64,000 nt of DNA, from assembly GCF_038397785.1 (NCBI RefSeq), contig NZ_CP151642.1, positions 1,426,001 through 1,490,000 on the forward strand, written 5' to 3'. Below, in pieces: positions 1 through 9,440 of the stretch (within the stretch, counting starts at the first letter, position 1; every line of letters starts with the position of its first letter). A program made the translations under genes and the position numbers. Source of the DNA: Salinibacterium sp. TMP30 (GTDB lineage: Bacteria > Actinomycetota > Actinomycetes > Actinomycetales > Microbacteriaceae). The notes beneath the pieces were generated by a model. The model was not told the DNA's origin and ran no database searches. It saw only the letters and a list, made by a program, of their open reading frames with translations.

Positions 1-1162
1 CGCCTTGGGCTTACTCGCATTCGACCTAGCGGGTGACGCGGCCGGTGCGGTTTTGGGCACCGCATTGACGATCAAAATGGTCGCCTACGTTGGGGTCGCT
101 CCACTCAGTGCAGCGATCGTCGATCGGATGCCCAAGAAGGCGGTTCTCGTAACTGCAGACGCGGTGCGGGGTGGTGATTGCGCTCATGTTGCCCTTTGTC
201 ACTGAAACCTGGCAAATTTATCTGCTGGTCTTCGTTTTGCAATCCGCACCGGCTACGTTCACTCCTGCCTTCCCATCCCTGATCCCTGCCGTGTTTGTGA
301 GATCGCGGGCATATCCTCAAGCGCTGTCACTGTCGCGTCTGGCCTACGATTTTGAATCGCAATTGAGCCCACTGAGTGCGGCAGCGCTGCTCACGGTGGT
401 CAGCTATAACAACCTCTTTGTGGGCACGGCAATCGGGTTCGCCGGATCCGCGACACTCGTGCTGGCGTCACGAATCCCCGTTCGCGCCGAGGAGCCAGTT
501 TCGACGACGCTCTGGCAGCGACTCCCCCTCGGCCTAAAGATTTTTGCCCGCACAATACGCTGCGTTTCCTCTTGCTGACCAACGTGGTCGTTGCCGCGGG
601 AACCGCCATCGTTCTCGTCAACTCCGTCGTTTACGCTCGCAGCGTTTTCGAGCTCGGCGGCTCGGCTCTCGCAATCATGCTGGCCTTTTTCGGCGTTGGA
701 TCATTGCTGATTGCACTCAACATTCCCCCGCTCGTAGAACGTTTCGGAGTGATCCGTACAATTATCACCAGCACGTTGCTAATCACGATTGGGCTGAGCG
801 CTGCGGTCATCGTCACTGCAGTCGCCGCCCCTTCTTCGAGCGGATGGGGTTGGCTTCTGGCAACGTGGATGATGCTCGGGATGGGTACGTCTCTCGTCAA
901 CACCCCGTCGTCTCGACTGCTAGCGGATGCCTCAACACCCGCTAATCGCAACCTCGTCTATACGGCACAGTTCGCGCTCTCGCACGCCTGCTTCCTTGTC
1001 ACTTATCCCATCGCGGGATTGATTGGTGCCAGTAGCCTCACGCTCGCAGTTCTCGTGCTGTTAGCCGTCGCAGTAGTCACGACCGTCAGCGCAACAGCAT
1101 TCGCTTTCGCGCACAGACTGCGCCACACAAGTGAACAGTCTGCAGCCGCTACGGCCGGCTGA
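1..1162 (+). pseudogene. MFS transporter, frameshifted and 5'-truncated by window edge
   Basis: Remnant of a major facilitator superfamily permease. Three consecutive reading-frame pieces together look like one protein: the first runs to about 165, the second from about 171 to 550 (contains SLSRLAYDFESQLSP and several hydrophobic helices), the third from about 550 to the TGA at 1160-1162 (NSVVYARSVFELGGSALAI, four or more membrane helices). The first shift lies in the G-rich run near 161-173, the second near 545-575. No single frame spans the gene, so I call it a pseudogene; sequencing error cannot be excluded. Substrate is unknown; the general type resembles putative drug or metabolite efflux permeases. 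The gene begins before base 1. Confidence 0.75.
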
Positions 1163-1394
1163 CCCCGGCGCGAATGGTTTCACTAAGGCAGGAAGACCCC
1201 ATCTCCCGACAAAAGCAGCTCTGACTCCGCCATATAGTATTCGGTCGCTTCTCGGAAGCCTGAAGAGGTTGCCCCGTCGTTTTGCCTCTGTGCAAAATCG
1301 ATGTGTCATCGCTGACGGTGAAACGGTGAGTGGAATGGTGTTCCACGATGGGTGAAGCATCCTGTTCTTGTGCCCGAATCTAAGAAACCGCGAT
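1163..1394. other. Intergenic stretch without supported gene
   Basis: Between the MFS remnant and the hairpin at 1395. Short open frames exist on both strands, but none has a ribosome site, recognisable protein or sensible composition. I see nothing functional here. Confidence 0.5.
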
Positions 1395-1433
1395 GCGGTG
1401 GTGTTCCGGTGCGGTTCACCGGAACACCACCGC
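1395..1433 (-). terminator. Strong hairpin, terminator of the peptide-uptake operon
   Basis: Perfect 17-bp inverted repeat (GCGGTGGTGTTCCGGTG at 1395-1411 pairing with 1417-1433) and a 5-base loop. It sits just beyond the stop of the substrate-binding protein. Read on the minus strand it is followed after a few bases by a T-rich stretch (TTTCTT), consistent with Rho-independent termination. Confidence 0.75.
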
Positions 1434-1458
1434 AGGTCTTGCTTAGTCGAACCTTGTG

Positions 1459-3051
1459 CTACTGGGTGAAGCCAATGTCCTCCATATGCAGGCTCAGGGT
1501 CGGTGTGATGACCGAACCGGAAACCTTGTTACTCATCAGGTAATTGAGAGTCTCATAGTGCGTGAACACCAGAGGAGCCGCCTCAGTAACCTGCGCCCGG
1601 ATCTGCGCGTATAGGTCTGCGCGCTCCGTGTCATCCGTGCTTGTGGCTGCCTTCTCGATGAGAGTGTCAACAGCCGGATCGGAGTAACCTGTCGTGTTAA
1701 TCGGGCCGCCTGACTTAATTACAAGTGAATAGAAGTTGTCCGGATCGATGGTGCGCTCTTGGTAGGCACTAGTGATCTGGTAGTCGCCGGAAACGAAAGA
1801 GTCGTACCAGACAGAAACATCGACGGCCTTAATCGTCATGTCTACGCCGATAGCCTTCAACTGGTCACGAACAACCTGGCCGGTCTTGAGCAGCTCGGGG
1901 TACTGCGACAGCCCAAGGTACTCAACGGTCAACCCATCTGCGTAGCCGGCTTCAGCCAAGAGTTCCTTTGCGCGTACAGTATCTGGGGTCGCCCCGAAGA
2001 TTCCAGTTTCGTCGTACCAGCTGGAGCCCGTCGGCACCTCTTGAAGTCCGAGCTCCCCCGTGCCAAGGTACGCGACATCACGGATGTCTGAACGATCGAT
2101 CGCCAATGCGATTGCCTGACGAACTCGCACGTCATCGAAGGGTGCCGCTGTGGTGTTCAGGGCGAGGAAGTCCGGAATACCAGCCACGGCACTCGTCACA
2201 TAGGTGAACCTCGGGTCGTGCTTCAGCGCTTCTACTTGCTGGAGCGGGACGGCATCCGCCCAGTCGATTTCGCCCGCAGAAAGAGCGTCGATTCGGCTCT
2301 GGTCCACCGGAAGGAACCGGTAGGTCACCGAGTCGAGGTGAGGAAGCCCCGCCTTGAAGTAGCTCTGATTCTTTTCAACCGTGATGTGATCACCCTGAAC
2401 CCACTCAACAAACTGGAACGGACCGGTGCCCACGGGGTTGCGGGCAGGATCACTACTTTCGATCGCTTTCTTGTTAACGATCTGACCATTTGTGGCGAGG
2501 TTAGTCAGAAACGGACCGAATGGCGCCTTCAGATGAAAGACCACTGTCGCGGAATCGACAGCGTCGACCGAGTCAATCTGCTCGTAGAGACCGGCGTAAG
2601 CACTTGCGGTTGCCGGGTCGAGAATGCGATCGAATGTGTACTTCACGTCTTCGGAGCTGAACTGCTCACCATTGTGGAACGTGGCATTTGTGACTAGGTC
2701 AAACGTCCAGGTGGTCGGATCGTCCTGAGTCCACGTGGTCGCAAGATCACCGACAAAGTCGCCGGAAGCATCGACGTCGATGAGCTTACTGAAGATGCCC
2801 TCATACACCTGAGCTCCTGTATAGATGGACGATGTGGCCGGATCGAGAACGTCGGGCTCCCCGGTCAGGGCGGCGCGCAGGTCGCCACCATCTTTAATCG
2901 CTGCGGCACCTCCGTCTGCACTATTGGGGTCGCTCTGAGCGCAAGCTGTGAGAACCAGTGCTGCAGACATGAGAGCGGCCGCGAGCACAGTTGCTTTGGC
3001 TTTGTGATGGCGGCGAGGCCGCTCTTCCTTCGGGTGCTGTGTGATGCGCAT
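1459..3051 (-). CDS. Oligopeptide/dipeptide ABC transporter substrate-binding lipoprotein
   Basis: SBP_bac_5 family receptor of a peptide-type ABC importer, 530 aa. The start ATG at 3051 follows an AAGGAAG ribosome site; the frame is open further upstream but that part has no signal. Residues 1-40 form a lipoprotein signal: basic N-terminus, hydrophobic core, lipobox LTAC, so the mature protein is predicted to be lipid-anchored outside the membrane. The body matches the DppA/OppA fold (for example the RNPVGTGPF motif). It is the last gene of an eight-gene operon headed by an M20 peptidase, so the ligand is probably a peptide or N-acyl amino acid; the exact substrate cannot be read from sequence. 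Family confidence is high. Confidence 0.93.
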   Translation of the reverse strand: MRITQHPKEERPRRHHKAKATVLAAALMSAALVLTACAQSDPNSADGGAAAIKDGGDLRAALTGEPDVLDPATSSIYTGAQVYEGIFSKLIDVDASGDFVGDLATTWTQDDPTTWTFDLVTNATFHNGEQFSSEDVKYTFDRILDPATASAYAGLYEQIDSVDAVDSATVVFHLKAPFGPFLTNLATNGQIVNKKAIESSDPARNPVGTGPFQFVEWVQGDHITVEKNQSYFKAGLPHLDSVTYRFLPVDQSRIDALSAGEIDWADAVPLQQVEALKHDPRFTYVTSAVAGIPDFLALNTTAAPFDDVRVRQAIALAIDRSDIRDVAYLGTGELGLQEVPTGSSWYDETGIFGATPDTVRAKELLAEAGYADGLTVEYLGLSQYPELLKTGQVVRDQLKAIGVDMTIKAVDVSVWYDSFVSGDYQITSAYQERTIDPDNFYSLVIKSGGPINTTGYSDPAVDTLIEKAATSTDDTERADLYAQIRAQVTEAAPLVFTHYETLNYLMSNKVSGSVITPTLSLHMEDIGFTQ

Positions 3052-3077
3052 GAGATCTTCTTCCTTTGTCGATTGCG

Positions 3078-3884
3078 CTAGCTGGATACGGAATTGAGGA
3101 ATGCGATAAACGCGGAATTGAAGGGGTCCGGGCTTTCCCACAAGCAGGCGTGCCCGCCCGGGACTGTCTTCCAGTCGGAGCCTGGAATTGCCTGCTGCAA
3201 CTTCTTCGACAGGCGAACCGGGATGAGAATGTCTTCTTCGCCGGCCAGCACTAGCGTGGGCATGGTGACGTTGCCGATCCGGTCGAGTGCGTCGTGCTTC
3301 TGAATCACGGCGAGCTGGGACAGGTAGGCGCCCAAAGACATGTCAAGTGAGGCCATGGCTTCACCAAATTCGGCTGCGTCCTCCGGACGTTCTTCGAAGA
3401 ACGTACCGGTAAAGGCCCAGAGCGCGACGTCCCTCATCACGAACGGAACGCCAAGCCCCTGTGCAAGATCGCCCCACATTCCGAACATGTTCTGGCAAAA
3501 GCCGTCTGCTTTGCCGTAGGTGCACCCCAGGGTGAGCGAGGCCAAGTCATCGGCATAGGCGAGCGCATACTCCTGCGCGATCATTCCCCCCATTGACACC
3601 CCCATGAGGTGGAACTTAGTGAACCCGAGCAGATCGACGAGAGCTTTCGCGTCATCTGCAAGCATCCGTGAGCTGTACGGTCCGGCTGGCTTGTCCGACT
3701 TGCCGATGCCACGGTTGTCGAAACGCAGAACACGGTAACCGTCCTCCACGAGTGCGGGTACCTGGAAGTCCCACGACTCGAGATCGTCGGCGAGCCCGTT
3801 GATGAGCACAACGGAACCCTTCCCGGTCTCTTCGCCATCGATCTGGTAGTTGATAGTTATTCCGTTAACTTGTGCCTGTGGCAT
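3078..3884 (-). CDS. Alpha/beta hydrolase
   Basis: 268-aa cytoplasmic serine hydrolase of the alpha/beta fold. Visible signs are the oxyanion-loop region (LINGLADD), the FDNRGIGKSD motif, the nucleophile elbow GVSMGG, a likely acid in AGEEDILIP and the catalytic His in VPGGHACLWE. It resembles enol-lactonase and RutD-like hydrolases, but the substrate is unknown. An AAAGGAG site precedes the ATG, and the start overlaps the TAA of the upstream ATPase gene by one base (TAATG). Its position between the importer ATPase and the binding protein suggests it hydrolyses an ester or amide of the imported compound (inference). Confidence 0.9.
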   Translation of the reverse strand: MPQAQVNGITINYQIDGEETGKGSVVLINGLADDLESWDFQVPALVEDGYRVLRFDNRGIGKSDKPAGPYSSRMLADDAKALVDLLGFTKFHLMGVSMGGMIAQEYALAYADDLASLTLGCTYGKADGFCQNMFGMWGDLAQGLGVPFVMRDVALWAFTGTFFEERPEDAAEFGEAMASLDMSLGAYLSQLAVIQKHDALDRIGNVTMPTLVLAGEEDILIPVRLSKKLQQAIPGSDWKTVPGGHACLWESPDPFNSAFIAFLNSVSS

Positions 3885-4702
3885 TAGCTCTCCTTTGCTG
3901 GGTGGGTCGGATCGAGGCTGCTAGCTGGACGCGGGATCGCGCTCAAAAGCGTTTGGGTGTACTCGTGCACGGGATGATTCATTACGGCCTCGGTCTCACC
4001 GGTCTCCACGATGCGGCCGTGCAGCATAACCGCGACCTCGTCACTGACGTGCTTGACTACGCCCAGGTCGTGGGTGATGAACACTGAAGCAACACCAAGG
4101 TCATCCTGGAGGTCGCGAAACAGGTTGAGGATTTGAGCCTGCACGCTCATGTCGAGCGCGCTGACCGGCTCATCGGCGATGATCAGTTCCGGCTCGCTGG
4201 CGAGCGCCGCGGCTATGGCAACGCGTTGACGTTGCCCGCCGGAAAGGTTCGTCGGGGGGCGGCTCGCGAGCGCGGGATCCAAACCGACTCGATGAAAGAG
4301 CTCGAGTGTGCGCTTTTCACGATCCGCAGGAGTTCCTATGCGGTAGCTATCGAGCGATTCACGCACGCTGCGTCCAACAGACCATCGAGGATCCAGGCTT
4401 CCGTAAGGGTCCTGAAACACCGGCTGGACGCGTCGACGAAAGGCTGCGAGCGCGCGTCGTGAGAGGCCCTGGACCTCAACGCCTTCGAAAAGGATAGAAC
4501 CAGCATCCGGTTTAGTCAGTCCAAGTATGCAACGCCCTAGGCTACTCTTACCGCTCCCTGACTCACCTACGAGACCAAGTGTCTGACCGCGCTGCACGGT
4601 GATCGACACATTGTCGAGTGCGTGCACATGGGTGCGGCTCCACGGCAATCCGCCTGTTGTGTACGTCTTGTATAGGCCCTCGACGTGCAGTAGATCAGTC
4701 AT
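3884..4702 (-). CDS. Peptide ABC transporter ATP-binding protein (DppF/OppF type)
   Basis: 272-aa ATPase of a dipeptide/oligopeptide importer. Walker A GESGSGKSS, signature LSGGQRQRVAI and Walker B LIIADEPVSALD are intact, followed by the H-loop ITHDLG. I place the start at 4702 (MTDLLHVEG); the coding frame then overlaps the preceding ATPase by 8 bases, which indicates translational coupling. With the neighbouring ATPase it should form the heterodimeric motor below the two permeases. Confidence 0.93.
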   Translation of the reverse strand: MTDLLHVEGLYKTYTTGGLPWSRTHVHALDNVSITVQRGQTLGLVGESGSGKSSLGRCILGLTKPDAGSILFEGVEVQGLSRRALAAFRRRVQPVFQDPYGSLDPRWSVGRSVRESLDSYRIGTPADREKRTLELFHRVGLDPALASRPPTNLSGGQRQRVAIAAALASEPELIIADEPVSALDMSVQAQILNLFRDLQDDLGVASVFITHDLGVVKHVSDEVAVMLHGRIVETGETEAVMNHPVHEYTQTLLSAIPRPASSLDPTHPAKES

Positions 4703-5597
4703 GATTTGAGTCCTCGCTGAGATGAGTTCCCGTCGCCGTGCGTTCGGCCGCTTGCAGACTCTCCACACTCCACTTCGCCGGGATGACCGGCAACCGGGTA
4801 CCGCGCGGAACAGTGGTCGGGTTTGCCGCAAGCAGCGCGCGGGTATAAGGGTGTTGCGGAGAGGAAAACAGTTCCGCTGCAGTTGCAACCTCGAGCAGTT
4901 CACCCCCGTACATCACGCCGACCCGATCGCACGCTTGGGCAACAACATCGAGGTCGTGTGTGATGAGCAGCACCGTCGTGTCATGGTCGCGACGCATCTT
5001 GTCGATGAGCTGAAGCACCTGTGCTTGAATGGTGACGTCGAGTGCTGTGGTCGGCTCATCAGCGATGAGCAGCTTCGGTCGGTTAGCGAGAGCCGCCGCG
5101 ATGACGACGCGTTGACGCATCCCGCCAGAGAGTCGATGTGGTGCGTCACGGTATCGTGTGGTCGCGTCAACGATTCCTACCTCGGTCATGAGTTCGATTG
5201 CGCGTGCCTTCGCGGCGCGCCTGCTGATCTTCGAGTGTGCTCGAATGGCTTCCGCCACTTGGTCGCCGACCGGCCAAGTCGGATCAAGGCTGGCTGACGC
5301 ATCCTGGAAGATCATCGAAGCCTCGCGACCTCGCATCTGACGCAGTTCGTCGTCGCCGAGGCCGACAACGTCGCGGCCATTCACCCGGATTCTGCCGGTC
5401 ACAGACGCGTTGGCGGGCAGCAACCCCATTACCGCGTTGGCCAGTGTGCTCTTCCCGCTACCACTTTCTCCGACAATGCCGAAAATCTCTCCCGAGCGAA
5501 GCTCAAGGGATACCCCAGCAACCGCAGGCTTTACTTCGTGATCACCATGACCTGCAAAGCTCACAGCGACGTCGCCTAACGACAGGATTGAGCTCAT
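4695..5597 (-). CDS. Peptide ABC transporter ATP-binding protein (DppD/OppD type)
   Basis: 300-aa ATPase partner. Walker A GESGSGKSTLANAVMGLLP, signature LSGGMRQRVVI, Walker B LLIADEPTTALDV and the C-terminal peptide-transporter region (HPYTRALLAANP) typical of the oligo_HPY extension are present. The ATG overlaps the TGA of the permease gene (ATGA, 5594-5597). It should couple ATP hydrolysis to uptake through the two permeases encoded upstream. Confidence 0.93.
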   Translation of the reverse strand: MSSILSLGDVAVSFAGHGDHEVKPAVAGVSLELRSGEIFGIVGESGSGKSTLANAVMGLLPANASVTGRIRVNGRDVVGLGDDELRQMRGREASMIFQDASASLDPTWPVGDQVAEAIRAHSKISRRAAKARAIELMTEVGIVDATTRYRDAPHRLSGGMRQRVVIAAALANRPKLLIADEPTTALDVTIQAQVLQLIDKMRRDHDTTVLLITHDLDVVAQACDRVGVMYGGELLEVATAAELFSSPQHPYTRALLAANPTTVPRGTRLPVIPAKWSVESLQAAERTATGTHLSEDSNHD

Positions 5598-6466
5598 TCT
5601 GCAACCCCTTTGGGGTCAAAGGCTCGACGGATGCCCTCGCCAAGGAAAGTGAAGCCGAGCACCGCGACAACTATCGCAACACCGGGAAAGATTTCGACCC
5701 AGGGTGCTTGAATGAGGACATCACGACCGTCCGCAAGCATCCCACCAAGCGATGGCGTCGGCGGTTGAGTTCCGAGCCCAAGGAAGCTGAGGCCAGCCTC
5801 AAGCTGAATAGCGAATGCGCTGAGCACCGACGCTTGAACGATCACCGGCCCCAGCGCGTTCGGTGCGACGTGCCCAAACAACACACGAATGTGACTTGCA
5901 CCGCGCGCTCGCGCGCCAGCCACGTAGTCGTTTCTAGTCACCACTAGGGTGCTGGCGCGCATGACACGGGCGAGGATAGGCAAGTAGATGACCGCGATAG
6001 CGAGCGCTGCTACCGTGCTTCCTGGGCCAAGAATGGCGATGAACGTTATGGCCATGAGCATGGCGGGGAGCACAAGAATCATGTCGAGTCCGCGTGAAAT
6101 GGTGGTGTCAATCCAGCGGCCAAAGTATCCAGCAAGAAGACCAAGCGGAATCGCAATGACGGTGGACACGAGCACCGCAGATACTGACACGAGGAGGCTG
6201 ACTCGCAACCCAAAGAGTACGCGGCTCAGTACATCGCGCCCCAGAACATCTGACCCGAACGGGTACTCCCAATTCGGTGCGCCCAGTACCCGGTCCACAA
6301 CAACCGTTTCGGGGTCATGGGGCGCAATCAGCGGTGCAGCAATTGCGATGACCGCAAGAGCGACGAGGATGCCGAGACCAATGATTACGAGGCGCGACGA
6401 AGCACTCATTGGGCTAAGGTTCCTGATTCGGGATGAAACGTTGGGCGTTTTTGCTGTGGTGATCAT
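5594..6466 (-). CDS. Peptide ABC transporter permease (DppC type)
   Basis: 290-aa inner-membrane permease of the BPD_transp_1 family with an N-terminal cytoplasmic/TM segment as in DppC/OppC and about six membrane helices. The conserved EAA-type loop (GARARGASHIRVLFGHVAPN) contacts the ATPases. Start ATG overlaps the upstream permease stop (ATGA). Its partner is the DppB-like protein encoded directly upstream. Confidence 0.92.
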   Translation of the reverse strand: MITTAKTPNVSSRIRNLSPMSASSRLVIIGLGILVALAVIAIAAPLIAPHDPETVVVDRVLGAPNWEYPFGSDVLGRDVLSRVLFGLRVSLLVSVSAVLVSTVIAIPLGLLAGYFGRWIDTTISRGLDMILVLPAMLMAITFIAILGPGSTVAALAIAVIYLPILARVMRASTLVVTRNDYVAGARARGASHIRVLFGHVAPNALGPVIVQASVLSAFAIQLEAGLSFLGLGTQPPTPSLGGMLADGRDVLIQAPWVEIFPGVAIVVAVLGFTFLGEGIRRAFDPKGVAE

Positions 6467-7422
6467 GTCGCAGCACCATCTCCGATTCGAGAGTCGAGTC
6501 GCGCAACGATGAGGTCAGTAACCAGGGAGATCACGATGAAAATTGTGGCGATCGCCAAGACACCAACCTGAACTGTCGGATAGTTGCGTTGATTGATTGC
6601 TGTGACGACGAGTCGCCCGACGCCAGGGAGGGCAAACAGAGTCTCGATGATGATTGCCCCGCCAAGCAGCACACCTACTTGAATGCCGATGACGGTCACG
6701 ATGGTTGGGCCAGCATTGCGCAAAGCGTGTCCGAGGACGATTCGATTGGTCTTGATACCCTTCGCGCGAAGGAAAGTAACGAACGGGCGGCCTAGGACGG
6801 AGGCAACTGAACTCCGTGTTGTCCGCAGGATGTAGGCAGCTTCCCCGACAGCAAGCGTCAGGACTGGCAGAATCATATAGCGCAGGTTTTCCAATGGGTC
6901 GACCGCGAATGGCACGTAGCCAGACGGCGGAAGGATGGCTAGCGTTCCTGCAAAGACGAGCACCAACATGATTCCCAACCAAAAATCGGGAATGCTTATG
7001 CCGAAAACTACGAACCCTTCCGTTAATCGCTTGACCCAGCGAGATCCGTTCGCAGCGAGGACTCCGAGAGGCACACCAACAATCACTGCGAGAAGCATGG
7101 AGAGGCCCGCAAGCTCGAGAGTGACAGGGAGTCGTTGCGCCAGCAGTTCCGCTAAGGGAGCGTGGCTGACTATGTCGGTGCCTAGATCGCCGCGCAAGAG
7201 TGCCCCGGCCCAGTCTGTGTACTGGACGAAGAGGCTCTGGTCCAAGCCTAGTTGACGACGGAGTTCGATCACGTTCTCTTCGGTAGCTCTGAATCCGAGC
7301 ATGGTGCGAACCGGGTCGCCGGGGACGAGCCGGATCATCAAGAAGACGACAATACTCATGACGAAGAGCACCGGAATAGTTAAGAGCACCCGGCGAAGCG
7401 CAAACAAAAGTTGACCGCTCAT
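6463..7422 (-). CDS. Peptide ABC transporter permease (DppB type)
   Basis: 319-aa membrane permease with the DppB N-terminal signature (FLMIRLVPGDPV) and six predicted helices; the EAA-type segment lies around FLRAKGIKTNRIVLGHALRN. ATGA overlap with the regulator gene upstream (7419-7422). It forms the translocation channel with the DppC-like subunit. Confidence 0.92.
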   Translation of the reverse strand: MSGQLLFALRRVLLTIPVLFVMSIVVFLMIRLVPGDPVRTMLGFRATEENVIELRRQLGLDQSLFVQYTDWAGALLRGDLGTDIVSHAPLAELLAQRLPVTLELAGLSMLLAVIVGVPLGVLAANGSRWVKRLTEGFVVFGISIPDFWLGIMLVLVFAGTLAILPPSGYVPFAVDPLENLRYMILPVLTLAVGEAAYILRTTRSSVASVLGRPFVTFLRAKGIKTNRIVLGHALRNAGPTIVTVIGIQVGVLLGGAIIIETLFALPGVGRLVVTAINQRNYPTVQVGVLAIATIFIVISLVTDLIVARLDSRIGDGAAT

Positions 7423-8168
7423 GTCGTGGCTCCCGGACTCTCCTGCTTTGCGCGCTGAACTAGCGATCGGATGAGGTCCTCCGAAAGCGTGAAGTGGCGT
7501 GCGGCGATATCTGCAGCCTCGTCGGGGCGCCCTTCGGTAACAGCGGACACGAGCTCCTGATGCTGTGTTATCGCTTTTCGGCGAACCTCGTCGGTATAGG
7601 GCTCTGCACCGAGGTTGAGGCTGACACGGGTACGGAAGCTCACAGAGATCTCTACGAGCATCGCGTTGTGCGTCGCCTGCGCGATCGCTAGGTGCAAACT
7701 GCTGTCGGCGCTTCGGGAGGCGTCGTGGTCGGTGGCAGCAAGATATTCCTCTAGAGCGGCGGCGATCTTCTCACGATCGTTGTCGGTGCAACGTTCAGCA
7801 GCGGTACGCGCAATCAACGGTTCAACAAGCGTGCGCGCGTCAAATAGTTGCTCAAATTCGTCCCAGTTTGGTACGAGGTGACGGTTGACATGTTCCGCGG
7901 ATCCTGGCCCCCAGTTCGCGAGAACGAAGTATCCCCCATTGCGCCCGCGCCTGACCTCCACATATCCGGTGTCGGTCAGTTGCTTGAGAGCTTCACGAAC
8001 TGAGGTCCGCGACACCCCAAGCATGGTTGCTAGTTCCCGCTCAGTCGGAAGCTGCTGGTTGGGGACGTAAAGGCCGAGCGCTACCGCAGTCACAAGTCGG
8101 TCAACGACATCGTCTGCGATATGACGGGTCGTAATGGGTGCGCCGAAGCTCGGCATTTGGCTGGTCAT
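7419..8168 (-). CDS. FadR-subfamily GntR transcriptional regulator
   Basis: 249 aa. An N-terminal winged helix (about residues 18-82; LPTERELATMLGVSRTSVRE) is followed by an all-helical FCD ligand-binding domain with the usual His-rich metal/ligand site (HLAIAQATHN, HQELV). It lies between the peptidase and the importer genes with ATGA overlaps on both sides, so it is made in the same transcript. FadR-type regulators usually control their own operon; the dyad GGTCT-N7-AGACC at 9451-9467 just upstream of the operon is a plausible binding site. Confidence 0.92.
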   Translation of the reverse strand: MTSQMPSFGAPITTRHIADDVVDRLVTAVALGLYVPNQQLPTERELATMLGVSRTSVREALKQLTDTGYVEVRRGRNGGYFVLANWGPGSAEHVNRHLVPNWDEFEQLFDARTLVEPLIARTAAERCTDNDREKIAAALEEYLAATDHDASRSADSSLHLAIAQATHNAMLVEISVSFRTRVSLNLGAEPYTDEVRRKAITQHQELVSAVTEGRPDEAADIAARHFTLSEDLIRSLVQRAKQESPGATT

Positions 8169-9439
8169 ACGAGCTCACCCGCTCCGGTAAATCTGGAAAG
8201 CAGGAAGCGGGCCAGCGTTTTCGCAGCGTCCACGATGCTCTGAAGCTCAACAGATTCGTCTATGCCGTGCATGTCGTACGCTACGGCGCCGAAGCACACG
8301 GCAGGGGTGTGGAAGTGGTTCAGATAGATTCGCGCATCCGTGGTGCTACCCAGTGTGAAGGGTTTGGGTTTAGTTCCATGGGCATCCATGTGCGCGGCGG
8401 TCAGGTCGCGGACAAGAGGCGCGTCGGCATCCAACAGATAGCCTTCCGCACGGAACCCGGTCAGGGTCACCGTTGGCTGCGAGGGGAAAGCTGCATCATT
8501 GGAGACGGTTGAGGCAATCGCTGCGCGCACCTCCGCCTCTGCTTTGGTCGCACTCCATCCGCGAGGAAAACCAATTCGGACACTGAACAGCGCGGTCGAC
8601 GGTGCGGTCGATGTCCAGTCGCCCGCGCGCACTTTGCCGACGTTGATGTTGTATGGGTTTTCCTCGTCCGGCATGCTCGGTTCTGGCTCCGCCTGCCAGA
8701 CGTCAGCCGCCCATTCACGCAAACCCTCCATGAGGCGAACGCCGAGGTCGATGGCGTTGACATGATTGCCTGCCTGCTGCGCGTGGCCTGACGATGCAAT
8801 CACGGCAACATCAACCCAAAGCACGCCGACGCCGCCGACCATAATTCCGAGATTGGTCGGCTCGAGCAGAACAACTTCTGGCGCGAGCGCTCCGTGTTCA
8901 GAAGCGGCTGTCAGGGCGCCGTTACCGGAACATTCTTCCTCGATTACAGCGAGGAATCCAAGGCGCTGAGTGGCGAAGAGTTCTGGTGCGACATCCTTCA
9001 ACGCCCGCAATGCGAGCCATCCGATGGCGAAACCACACTTCATATCTCCGGCACCTCGGCCATACAGTCGGCCGTTCCGGCGTGTCGGCTCGAAAGGTGG
9101 TGTGGTCCAAAGCTCAGGTGATTCGGCAGGAACTACGTCCATGTGGCCGTTGAGCATCACACGAAGCCCACCGGTACCCGGCGTGCGGGCGAGCACCTGA
9201 TAACGGCCATCGCTCTGCACCTCGGGCGACGGAGTCACGCCGGCCCGCGGGTCAGTGTTTACATCATTCGAAAAAGGTAAGCGTTCGGTCTCAAACCCAA
9301 GCGCGGTGAGCTTCTGATCGAATACTTTCAGCGCAGGCTGTTCAGCGCCCACGGTGCTTTTCGCGCGTACCAGCGCCTCAAGGAATGTGAACGCCTCTTC
9401 TGCGTGGGCGTCGATAGCTCGGTCTAGTTCGATGTTCAT
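8165..9439 (-). CDS. M20 family peptidase/deacylase (ArgE/DapE-like)
   Basis: 424-aa zinc-dependent cytoplasmic amidohydrolase. Metal-site motifs can be seen in order: NGHMDVVPAE, GRGAGDMKCG, the general-base pair in IEEECSGNG, LEPTN, and a C-terminal His in YDMHGIDE. The start ATG at 9439 has a good ribosome site (AAAGGTGAG); an in-frame ATG ten codons earlier lies inside the promoter/operator and is less likely. First gene of the operon, so it probably cleaves an N-acyl group or a dipeptide bond of the substrate brought in by the downstream importer. Substrate not assignable. Confidence 0.9.
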   Translation of the reverse strand: MNIELDRAIDAHAEEAFTFLEALVRAKSTVGAEQPALKVFDQKLTALGFETERLPFSNDVNTDPRAGVTPSPEVQSDGRYQVLARTPGTGGLRVMLNGHMDVVPAESPELWTTPPFEPTRRNGRLYGRGAGDMKCGFAIGWLALRALKDVAPELFATQRLGFLAVIEEECSGNGALTAASEHGALAPEVVLLEPTNLGIMVGGVGVLWVDVAVIASSGHAQQAGNHVNAIDLGVRLMEGLREWAADVWQAEPEPSMPDEENPYNINVGKVRAGDWTSTAPSTALFSVRIGFPRGWSATKAEAEVRAAIASTVSNDAAFPSQPTVTLTGFRAEGYLLDADAPLVRDLTAAHMDAHGTKPKPFTLGSTTDARIYLNHFHTPAVCFGAVAYDMHGIDESVELQSIVDAAKTLARFLLSRFTGAGELV

Positions 9440-9440
9440 A

